This document shows positions 5,953-12,148 of a DNA stretch of 12,653 bases, piece by piece (position 1 is the first letter of the stretch; each line of letters opens with the position of its first letter). The DNA is from Methanoregula sp. (GTDB lineage: Archaea; Halobacteriota; Methanomicrobia; Methanomicrobiales; Methanospirillaceae). Under the pieces are notes generated by a model, which made no database searches, had not been told where the DNA came from, and saw only the letters and a list, made by a program, of their open reading frames with translations. The DNA lies in contig NZ_PIZH01000016.1 of NCBI RefSeq assembly GCF_002835825.1, positions 1-12,653 of the forward strand, given 5' to 3'. The position numbers were made by a program, and so were the translations under genes.

Positions 5953-7455
5953 GTATTTAGTCTCCTGCGAAAAATCCCCGTCTTCCGGTAACCCGAACCT
6001 GAACGCTCCCTGCGGCACCCGTATCTCGAACCGTGCGCCTTTTTTCGGCTCACCGGTCTCCACGATCGAGATCCCGGTGGTATCCAGGATCTCCTTTGTA
6101 AGGAACATACCGTACCCGGTATTCCGGTAATATTCCCGGCGGAAGATCTTCTCTTTCACACCCGCCGGAATGCCGACCCCGTTATCCTCGTACAGGATGA
6201 CGAGGTCGTCACCCTCCCTGCGGTATGTCACCCGGCAGGTCGTGACGTTCACGCCATGGCGGAGAGAGTTCTCGAAAAGATTGTAGAAGACCTTCTCTAA
6301 AAGAAGATCGGCGTAGATTGCAATGTCGCCGACATCCTTCTCTACGTGGACGGCCCCCATGTCCAGGTCTTTTACGGCATCGTTGATAGTAACCGAGAGG
6401 AGCTGCCAGTGGGGAGACCGTGAGCCAATGAACTGGTAGTTGCGGGTAAACCGGATCTGTTTCTGGATCAGCTGGGTGATCTGCCCGATCTTTTTTAAGT
6501 GCCCGATGGCTTCAGGGTCCGAGATCTGCTCCTCCGCAAGCGCGAGATACATGACAATCGCGGTTATCTGGTTGAGAATGTCGTGCCGGGTGATAGAGGA
6601 GAGCGTGTTGAGTTTCTTGTTTGCCAGCTGGATCGCGTCCTCGAACTGTTTGCGCTCTTCGATCTCGGCAACGAGGCTCTCGTTTGCCCGCGTCAGTTCC
6701 CGCGTGCGCTCGATGATCCGCTCCTCGAGTTCGACCCGGGCCTTGTGGATCACCCGTTCGGCAAGTTTCCGCTCGGTGATGTCCATGACAGAACAGATGA
6801 TGACATTGTTCGGTGAGGTGGATGCCGAAAGGATGAACTGCCGGATGTCCCCGTCGCGGGTGGAAAAGTGCAGCTCAAGATCCCCGGTCTGCGGCCGGGC
6901 CCGGATATCGCGGGTGAAGGACTGGTATTGTGCGCTGTCCGTGAAGATCTCCCTGAGATCTTTTCCCACCAGCTCGCTTCGGTCAAACCGGAGCATGCGG
7001 GCACACTTTGCGTTCAGTTCCCGGATCTTCAGGGTATCAAGGTCGAACGTGAAGATCCCCGCCTGGGAGTTCTCGAAGATGTCGCGGTACTTCCGCTCCT
7101 CTAATACAAGACCCTTGGCAAGGGATGATGTGACAACGCCTATTGTCACGAAGATGACGAACCATGCCGTGGATACCGCGACAACTGCCGGGTTGAAACT
7201 GGTGAGGGAATAGACGAGCACCAGGTAGATGGTGCTGACAAGGAGCGTGAATATCACCCCATGGTCTGGGTAGAAGTAGACAAAGAGGATGATCGGGAGG
7301 AAGTAGAGGAACGGGAAGACTTCGTTGATCCCGTGCGTGAGGGAATAGATCGTCGAGGCGATGGCAACCGCGACGCTTGCTACGATGGCGGCGGGCCAGA
7401 GGATCCGGGCTGTGCCGGGCAGGACGCGGGCAGTACCGGAAGGGAAAGCGATCAT
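5950..7455 (-). CDS. Membrane-bound PAS-domain sensor histidine kinase
   Basis: Sensor kinase that would autophosphorylate on histidine and pass the phosphate to a response regulator; none is encoded nearby. Of 501 residues, about 19-113 form four likely membrane helices with the segment PFLYFLPIIL (48-57). A PAS domain follows (about 118-228), then a charged coiled coil (about 230-280). The H-box is ITRHDILNQ with His291. The catalytic ATPase domain has the N-box (FYNLFENSLRHG, near 390-401), G1 DNGVGI (424-429) and G2 TGYGM (446-450), so the kinase is complete. The signal sensed is unknown. The ATG at 7455 overlaps the TGA of the upstream gene (ATGA), with GGAGG 7 bp before it. Residues 1-270 are clearly homologous to the upstream gene, which indicates tandem duplication. 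Confidence 0.93.
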   Translation of the reverse strand: MIAFPSGTARVLPGTARILWPAAIVASVAVAIASTIYSLTHGINEVFPFLYFLPIILFVYFYPDHGVIFTLLVSTIYLVLVYSLTSFNPAVVAVSTAWFVIFVTIGVVTSSLAKGLVLEERKYRDIFENSQAGIFTFDLDTLKIRELNAKCARMLRFDRSELVGKDLREIFTDSAQYQSFTRDIRARPQTGDLELHFSTRDGDIRQFILSASTSPNNVIICSVMDITERKLAERVIHKARVELEERIIERTRELTRANESLVAEIEERKQFEDAIQLANKKLNTLSSITRHDILNQITAIVMYLALAEEQISDPEAIGHLKKIGQITQLIQKQIRFTRNYQFIGSRSPHWQLLSVTINDAVKDLDMGAVHVEKDVGDIAIYADLLLEKVFYNLFENSLRHGVNVTTCRVTYRREGDDLVILYEDNGVGIPAGVKEKIFRREYYRNTGYGMFLTKEILDTTGISIVETGEPKKGARFEIRVPQGAFRFGLPEDGDFSQETKY

Positions 7456-8303
7456 TCCTCGTCCTCCAGGTCCTTCCGGGACCCGGGCTCTGGTGTGAGG
7501 ATGGTCTTTGTTGTCCTCCGCCGTTCCAGGATCTCGGCCTGGAGTTGCGCGTTGATCTTCTCCAGATGTTCTGTCCGGGCACGGACCTGCACCTCGAGTT
7601 CTTCCAGGGTCTTCTTGATCTCCTCGTCAACGGCCTTGCTGCCGGTCATATCGATCGCAGAGCAGAGCACGCGGTTCCGTGACACCAGTACCGCTGAGAC
7701 GATGAACCGGTGCCGGGTCCCGTCCCGCGACTGGAAGAGCCCCTCTGTCTCCGGGTTTTTCACACCGTTCCGGATATCTGCGATGAACTGGTCACGCTCG
7801 GAAGATTCGGCCCAGGTCTTTGAGAGGTCTTTTCCCACAAGCTCGCTCCGGTCATAGCGGAGCCATTGCGCGAACTTGGCGTTTGCCCCGAGGACCTGGA
7901 GGGATGTGAGATCAAAACAGAAGATCCCATCCTGGGAGTTCATAAGTATGCTCCGGATGCGCATCTGCTCATCGATGAGCCGCGTTGCGTAGGACGAGGA
8001 GACAACCCCGATGGTGATGAAGATGGCAAACCATGCGGTTGCAATCGCGATGTGTTCGGGATTGGTGAAGTCGTACAGGTAGATCATCCCGATATAGGTG
8101 AGGCTGACCCCAAGGGAGAAGAGTACTGCACGCTTCGGGAAGAAGTACACGGAAAGGATGATGGGGAGGATGTACAGGAACGGGAATATCTCGAATATCC
8201 CGTGGGTTAGGGAGAATGCCGTGGTAATGACAGCGCCAATGGTCGCTGCGGCGATGATGAACAGATGAAGGACTTCCTCGTTCTCAGGGGAGATCGGTCT
8301 CAT
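7452..8303 (-). CDS. Membrane/PAS sensor protein lacking a kinase core (paralogue of the downstream kinase)
   Basis: This 283-residue protein resembles residues 1-270 of the downstream kinase throughout. It has four likely membrane helices (about 11-108, with PFLYILPIIL at 41-50), a PAS domain (about 115-222; RYDRSELVGKDL matches RFDRSELVGKDL of the paralogue) and a coiled coil (about 223-262). The similarity ends at EILERRR, about 20-25 residues before where the H-box would be. A short charged tail and the stop follow. No H, N or G box is present, and only 18 codons separate the break from the next gene, so no kinase core is hidden by a frameshift. It may act as a regulatory partner forming mixed dimers with the kinase, or be a duplication remnant; the intact frame and coupling favour function. 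The ATG at 8303 has AGGTG 10 bp upstream. Confidence 0.85.
   Translation of the reverse strand: MRPISPENEEVLHLFIIAAATIGAVITTAFSLTHGIFEIFPFLYILPIILSVYFFPKRAVLFSLGVSLTYIGMIYLYDFTNPEHIAIATAWFAIFITIGVVSSSYATRLIDEQMRIRSILMNSQDGIFCFDLTSLQVLGANAKFAQWLRYDRSELVGKDLSKTWAESSERDQFIADIRNGVKNPETEGLFQSRDGTRHRFIVSAVLVSRNRVLCSAIDMTGSKAVDEEIKKTLEELEVQVRARTEHLEKINAQLQAEILERRRTTKTILTPEPGSRKDLEDEE
7463..7467 (-). promoter_or_regulatory. Strong ribosome binding site of the full-length kinase
   Basis: GGAGG on the minus strand, 7 bp before the ATG at 7455 and inside the 3' end of the preceding sensor gene. It fixes the start and supports translational coupling of the two paralogues. Confidence 0.75.
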
Positions 8304-8319
8304 GTTTTTTGTACACCTG

Positions 8320-8335
8320 CCTGCTGCACAACAGG
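8320..8335 (-). promoter_or_regulatory. Hairpin in the 5' leader of the sensor operon
   Basis: On the minus strand CCTGTTG and CAGCAGG pair almost perfectly (one G-T wobble), 16 bp before the sensor start. In RNA the innermost pair must open to make a loop. It lies beside the AGGTG ribosome binding site, so an effect on translation is possible but unproven. Confidence 0.35.
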
Positions 8336-8380
8336 CTGTTTCCCTGCGGATATTAGTTATCTATCGGTTGGTTTCATCAC

Positions 8381-8390
8381 ATATATTATA
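8381..8390 (-). promoter_or_regulatory. TATA-like box of the sensor operon
   Basis: TATAATATAT on the minus strand, about 78-87 bp before the sensor ATG, sits in an AT-rich part of the 144-bp spacer between mobA and the sensor genes. Archaeal spacing would put transcription start about 25 bp further on, giving a leader of roughly 50 nt that includes the 8320-8335 hairpin. Confidence 0.5.
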
Positions 8391-8418
8391 CGGTATTTTT
8401 TTGTATGTGGTGCATCGG

Positions 8419-8428
8419 AAAAATAAAA
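8419..8428 (-). terminator. Oligo-T terminator of the mobA transcript
   Basis: TTTTATTTTT on the minus strand begins about 20 bp after the mobA stop codon. It is the oligo-T type of archaeal transcription end, and it separates mobA from the TATA box of the sensor genes. Confidence 0.5.
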
Positions 8429-8447
8429 TCGCCGGATCGCCTGGCCT

Positions 8448-9047
8448 CTACGGAGATGCATCACTCCCGTTGATCTGTTCGAGATCCGCGAGCTTGTTGA
8501 TGTTGGTAAATGACCTGAGGTCCTTATCGAACTGCCTGAGATCGTTTACGGGAACGTAGAGCGTATCGATGGACCGGATCATCGGGCGCAGCGAGTAGGA
8601 CTCGTGGGTTTTCAGGTACTCCAGGATTGCATCGCGGCGGTACACTGCCATAAGGGGTTCGAGGAGATCTGCGTTCCAGCTCGGGATGGCTGCCTGGTGA
8701 TCGCCGATAACGGAGAAGAGGTACGAGACAACCCCGGAATCAATGCAGGGCATGTCGCAGGCAGAAACAAAGATGAGGTCTCCCTGTGCGGCAAGCGTAC
8801 CGGCATGGAGCCCGCCAATGGGACCAATGCCCTGGCGGATGTCAGTGATACACCGGACGCCATGGAGATGGTCGAAGCGGCGGCACTGTTCCGGATCGCG
8901 TGCAACAAGGATAATCTCGTCCACAATGCCTTTCAGCGTCTCAACGAGCCGGTCGATGAATGTCCTGCCCTGGTAGCGGAAAAAGTATTTCTCCTGCCCG
9001 TTGGCACGCCGTGCCTCGCCACCGACAAGGATGACTGCTGATCTCAT
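8448..9047 (-). CDS. mobA: MobA-like molybdenum cofactor guanylyltransferase
   Basis: MobA adds GMP to molybdopterin to form the guanine dinucleotide cofactor; in methanogens this serves Mo/W enzymes such as formylmethanofuran dehydrogenase. The 199 residues have a nucleotidyltransferase fold: N-terminal LVGGEARRANGQEK (7-20) with Lys20, the TDIRQGIGPIGGLHAG segment (68-83), the metal-binding CDMP motif (Asp98), and a C-terminal FTNINKLADL resembling the family's N-I-N-x-x-x-D-L ending. The N-terminal signature departs from the usual GG-x-S-x-R-M-G-x-D-K: Ser and Met are missing and one residue is added. A related sugar- or cofactor-nucleotidyltransferase is therefore possible. Start ATG at 9047; an open frame continues upstream but crosses into ogt. 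It lies 58 bp after ogt, perhaps in one transcript with it. Confidence 0.82.
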   Translation of the reverse strand: MRSAVILVGGEARRANGQEKYFFRYQGRTFIDRLVETLKGIVDEIILVARDPEQCRRFDHLHGVRCITDIRQGIGPIGGLHAGTLAAQGDLIFVSACDMPCIDSGVVSYLFSVIGDHQAAIPSWNADLLEPLMAVYRRDAILEYLKTHESYSLRPMIRSIDTLYVPVNDLRQFDKDLRSFTNINKLADLEQINGSDASP

Positions 9048-9105
9048 CTGTCCCGTGCCGCTCCTGAATTCAACCAGATTTGTTGGTTTTCCTGTATGTA
9101 GTAAT

Positions 9106-9564
9106 TTACGCAATGGATTTTTTGATGGTTTCCCGGTGCTTCTTCTCCATGGCAAGGAGCAGCTCCTTGATCTCGATGTCGGGAGAGAATCCTCCAATCC
9201 CCCTGGCTGCGACAACCCGGTGGCAGGGGATGACGCGCGGGGTTGGGGTCCGGGCCATGGCCTGCCCGACCGCACGGGGCGATGTCCCGACCAGGCGGGC
9301 GATCTCGCCATAGGTTGCGGTCATCCCGTACGGGATCTCCCGAACGGCCCGGTAGATGCGGCTGTAGGGTGTGTCTCCGTGGATTGCTATGGAGGCAAAC
9401 GCCCTGAGGTCAACGGGTTTTCCGGCGCAGTACTGCCGGAACGGCAGCGGCACGCTCCCTTCGATCCCTGTCCGTGAGAACCGGATACGGCTGACCTCAT
9501 CCCCGTTCCAGTACACATGGACATGCCAGAGCCCGAGCCGGCAGGACCCGCTCACGGTTTCCAT
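9106..9564 (-). CDS. ogt: Methylated-DNA--protein-cysteine methyltransferase (O6-alkylguanine-DNA alkyltransferase)
   Basis: Suicide repair protein that moves the alkyl group from O6-alkylguanine in DNA to its own cysteine. Of 152 residues, a short N-terminal region (about 1-63) precedes the DNA-binding/active domain. That domain has Tyr-containing ATYGEIARLVG (83-93), an Arg finger in SPRAVG (R97), and the active site IPCHRVV with Cys114 and His115. The IGGF segment follows, then LLLAMEK with Glu140 completing the Cys-His-Glu triad. Oddly, the conserved Asn hinge 8 residues before the cysteine is Thr106 (family: N-P-x-P; here T-P-T-P). The ATG at 9564 lies inside the helicase gene (13-bp overlap), with GAGGTG 8 bp upstream, so the two repair genes are translationally coupled. 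Confidence 0.94.
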   Translation of the reverse strand: METVSGSCRLGLWHVHVYWNGDEVSRIRFSRTGIEGSVPLPFRQYCAGKPVDLRAFASIAIHGDTPYSRIYRAVREIPYGMTATYGEIARLVGTSPRAVGQAMARTPTPRVIPCHRVVAARGIGGFSPDIEIKELLLAMEKKHRETIKKSIA

Positions 9565-11561
9565 TGCGCGAGCACCTCGCGGAACCGGTCATAATCACCG
9601 GCAATCATCTCTTCCTGGATCCAGGCAGGCAGGGCATCTTTGACCTTCTTTTCGAGAAAGCGTTTCTCCCCGAGTACGAGCACGCCCCGGTCTTCGGGGG
9701 TCCGCAGCACACGCCCGAGTGCCTGGAGCGAGCGGTTCACGGCCGGCAACGTGTAGCAGAGGAACTCGCCTTCGGCACCGAACTTATGCCGGAAATACTC
9801 GATCATCATCTTGCGCACCCGGTTGAACGGGGCAAGCGGCAGGCCGATCACCATTGCCCCCGCCATCATCTCACCCCGGTAATCAAGGCCCTCGCTCCAC
9901 TTCCCGCCGGCAACCGCGAACATGACGCCGGATTCGCGCCGGGACGGCAGCGAGAGGAACTCGGTCAGGGCAGCACCTGCACCGGCAGCGTCGCGGGGCT
10001 CGATGAAAACTTTCTTTCCCCGGATGTCCCGAGCCGTGAGTTCCGCATAACTCTCGAGGATCTGGTAACTGGGAAAGTAGATGGCGCGGTTGCCTTTCAG
10101 GGCCGAGAACGCCCGGATGTATCCCGCGATTCGGTTCGTGTTATCCTTGTTCTGGCGCATCGAATACGCGGTGGTGATGTCGTTTGCGCAGGCAATGAGC
10201 CGGTTCTCCTTAGGGAATGCATTGGGAAGGGAGAGGGTCGTCACGGTTCCGTTGCCGAAGTAATACTTCCGGAAACTCTCGACCGGCGAGAGTGTTCCCG
10301 AGATCAGGATGGTGCAGGCATGGGATCCGCAGACCTCTGAGAGCGAGGCAGCGGGATCGATGCTGCGCACTTCAAGGGTGATGCCGGACTCCTCTTTGCG
10401 GTACACGGTCAGGAATGCCGGGTCGGTTGCGGAGTTGGAGAGCCGGAGGAGGAATTCCGTCAGGCGCTCGATTGCCGTCTCGCGGAACTCGCCACCCTTG
10501 ATGTTCTTCTCCCGTATGGTCTCGGACAGGCCCATGAGGTCGTCCACGATCTCGTCCATGTCCTTATAGAGCGATTCCCGGACAATCATCCGGTCGAAGA
10601 TCGCCGGGTCGAACCAGTCCTCTGCTTCAACCGAGTTCTGGAGGCCCCGGATGAATTCGGTGAGTCGCGGGAGAACGTGCCGGACTGCCTCTGCCCCCTT
10701 GTGGCGCCGGGCCATGCCGGAAAGTTCTCGGGAGGCCTGTTCAAGGTCCCGCTCCTCCATGGTCACGCTCTCGATGCCGGTGATCACGTCGCCGCAGTTG
10801 TGCGCCTCGTCGATTAAGAGGAGGATGTCCTGCTCCTCGACGCCCAGGTTTGCATAGAGCTGCTCGCGGATCTGCCGGTCGAAGAGGTGGTGGTAATTGA
10901 GGATGACCACATCGGTGTTCTTTGCCGCGTGCATCATCAGCTCATAGGGGCAAAGACCGGAAGAGTATTCGGTGAGATCCCGCGGGGGGACAGGATTTGC
11001 GATCACGCGGTCGGCCTTGTTGCGGAGTTCGGTTGAGGGAACCATCCGCACACCCACGCCTTCCGCGGGAACGAACATCTTGCTGTTGATGTAATAAGGG
11101 CAGAGCAGCGGGTGCTCTTTGTCCATCCTGCGGATCTGCTGGATGATGAACGGGTCCTTTGCCGGGATCATCGCCCCTTTCTCGGCCCGGTCGCGCATCA
11201 GCGAGTTTGAAAACGCCTTGACCCCTTCGCAGCGCCGGTACACGTCCCCTTCCCCGCCCAGCGGGCACATGCTCTTCTTGCCAACGAGATACACGGTCTT
11301 GATCTGCGGGGCTTTCTTCTTCACGAGTTCGAGCTCGCGGATGAAGGTCGTGAGCTGGCTCACCGTGCGGACTGCAATCACGATCTTCCTGCCCCTGCGT
11401 TCGGCAAGGAGCGAGGCGACCACGCTCGATTTTCCGGACCCGGTCGGTGCATCGATCATCGCAATCCCGCCATCGCGGGCAACCGTGGCCGCGACCTCGA
11501 GCATGTGGCGCTGGCCGGGCCGGTACTCGCTGTACGGGAAGAAGGTGTCGATGGAGTCCAT
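9552..11561 (-). CDS. XPD/Rad3-family (DinG-like) Fe-S DNA helicase
   Basis: Superfamily 2 helicase, expected to unwind DNA 5' to 3' in repair. Of 669 residues, the Q-like FFPYSEYRPGQ lies near 7-17, Walker A APTGSGKS at 38-45, and four candidate Fe-S cysteines at Cys99, Cys111, Cys154 and Cys204 (CPLGG, RRCEG, LLCPYY, GLCPYE). Next come VILNYHHLF, the DEAH box (251-254), SGTLSP, GKWSEGLDYRG and motif VI QALGRVLR (613-620). The spacing between cysteines is wide for XPD, so the cluster domain carries insertions. I chose the ATG at 11561 because homologues begin just before the F-P-Y/R-P-G-Q motif and a TATA-like box lies 27 bp upstream. A GTG at 11624 would add 21 low-complexity residues. It heads the helicase-ogt(-mobA) unit. 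DinG-like versus true XPD is not settled. Confidence 0.93.
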   Translation of the reverse strand: MDSIDTFFPYSEYRPGQRHMLEVAATVARDGGIAMIDAPTGSGKSSVVASLLAERRGRKIVIAVRTVSQLTTFIRELELVKKKAPQIKTVYLVGKKSMCPLGGEGDVYRRCEGVKAFSNSLMRDRAEKGAMIPAKDPFIIQQIRRMDKEHPLLCPYYINSKMFVPAEGVGVRMVPSTELRNKADRVIANPVPPRDLTEYSSGLCPYELMMHAAKNTDVVILNYHHLFDRQIREQLYANLGVEEQDILLLIDEAHNCGDVITGIESVTMEERDLEQASRELSGMARRHKGAEAVRHVLPRLTEFIRGLQNSVEAEDWFDPAIFDRMIVRESLYKDMDEIVDDLMGLSETIREKNIKGGEFRETAIERLTEFLLRLSNSATDPAFLTVYRKEESGITLEVRSIDPAASLSEVCGSHACTILISGTLSPVESFRKYYFGNGTVTTLSLPNAFPKENRLIACANDITTAYSMRQNKDNTNRIAGYIRAFSALKGNRAIYFPSYQILESYAELTARDIRGKKVFIEPRDAAGAGAALTEFLSLPSRRESGVMFAVAGGKWSEGLDYRGEMMAGAMVIGLPLAPFNRVRKMMIEYFRHKFGAEGEFLCYTLPAVNRSLQALGRVLRTPEDRGVLVLGEKRFLEKKVKDALPAWIQEEMIAGDYDRFREVLAQWKP
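9573..9578 (-). promoter_or_regulatory. Ribosome binding site of ogt within the helicase gene
   Basis: GAGGTG on the minus strand, 8 bp before the ogt ATG. It supports a start at 9564 overlapping the helicase stop. Confidence 0.65.
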
Positions 11562-11588
11562 TTCGGTAGCTATGTTGGCGGCTGAAGG

Positions 11589-11594
11589 TTTTAT
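11589..11594 (-). promoter_or_regulatory. TATA-like box of the helicase operon
   Basis: ATAAAA on the minus strand ends 27 bp before the helicase ATG at 11561. That fits a leaderless transcript and argues against the earlier GTG start at 11624. No convincing Shine-Dalgarno precedes the ATG. Confidence 0.4.
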
Positions 11595-11645
11595 GGGTGT
11601 GGGGCAGGGTGAAAGTGAAGGCACGTCATCCGGGTTCCGATACCG

Positions 11646-11651
11646 TTATAC
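11646..11651 (+). promoter_or_regulatory. TATA-like box of the CBS-domain gene
   Basis: TTATAC about 38 bp upstream of the GTG start would place transcription start near 11673, leaving a short leader containing the GGTGA site. A small inverted repeat, CGTAT-CAAA-ATACG (11657-11670), lies between the box and the predicted start, where a repressor could bind. Confidence 0.35.
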
Positions 11652-11679
11652 CATGCCGTATCAAAATACGCATAAAAAG

Positions 11680-11684
11680 GGTGA
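11680..11684 (+). promoter_or_regulatory. Ribosome binding site of the CBS-domain gene
   Basis: GGTGA lies 5 bp before the GTG at 11690. It favours that start over the in-frame GTG at 11681, which overlaps the site, and over upstream codons at 11597. Confidence 0.65.
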
Positions 11685-11689
11685 ATCCC

Positions 11690-12148
11690 GTGGAAAAGGC
11701 ATTCGAGAAGATCCTTCAGCAACCGGTTTCCGCTGTGATGACGGCATGTCCCCTCCCGATCAGACCGGATGCCCCGCTGTCGCAGATCCTGGAACGGTTT
11801 TCTCACAGCAATCACCCCCTCGTTGTTGTGGAATCAGATGGAAGACTCGCAGGTGTGATCACACCTGCAGACCTGATAACCGCGCTCACCCCCGGTGCTG
11901 TTGCCGGAGAGAAACACCTAATCTCAAGCCTGGACCGGCTGCTGAAAAGCACGGCACAGAATGCCCGCGATCTCATGAGTGATGAACCGCTGACCGTTCC
12001 GGAGAACGCGAAGATAGCCGATGCCCTGCATGCCATGGAGCATGGGCATTCATCATCCGTTATCCTCATCAACAGGGATCAGCAGGCTGTCGGGTGCCTT
12101 GAACTTTCCGATATCATTGCCTACCTGTATCGCTCGCTGCCCCATTGA
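11690..12148 (+). CDS. Protein with a pair of CBS domains
   Basis: A 152-residue stand-alone CBS-pair (Bateman module) protein. Such modules bind adenosine nucleotides or related ligands and regulate partner proteins; the target here is unknown. CBS1 covers about 11-68 (VSAVMTACPLPIRPDA, later GRLAGVITPADLITAL). CBS2 covers about 91-149 (NARDLMSDEPLTVPENA, later AVGCLELSDIIAYL). No transmembrane segment or additional domain is present. The start is the GTG at 11690 with GGTGA 5 bp upstream. Its 3' end overlaps the convergent antiporter gene by 35 bp. CBS modules regulate several ion transporters, so a link to the antiporter is conceivable, but opposite orientation gives no operon evidence. 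Confidence 0.9.
   Translation: MEKAFEKILQQPVSAVMTACPLPIRPDAPLSQILERFSHSNHPLVVVESDGRLAGVITPADLITALTPGAVAGEKHLISSLDRLLKSTAQNARDLMSDEPLTVPENAKIADALHAMEHGHSSSVILINRDQQAVGCLELSDIIAYLYRSLPH

Noticed and set aside
6440..7213. Long plus-strand open frame (257 codons) opposite the histidine kinase
   Set aside because: It is antisense to conserved PAS and H-box coding sequence, and its Ser/Arg/Met-rich translation has no domain features.
7452..7560. Frameshift in the short sensor gene hiding a kinase core
   Set aside because: Only about 18 codons lie between the end of similarity and the start of the next gene, so no H-box or ATPase domain could fit in any frame.
11562..11624. Upstream GTG start (11624) for the helicase
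   Set aside because: The added 21 residues are low-complexity and unlike the family N-terminus, and the TATA-like box at 11589-11594 would lie inside the coding sequence.
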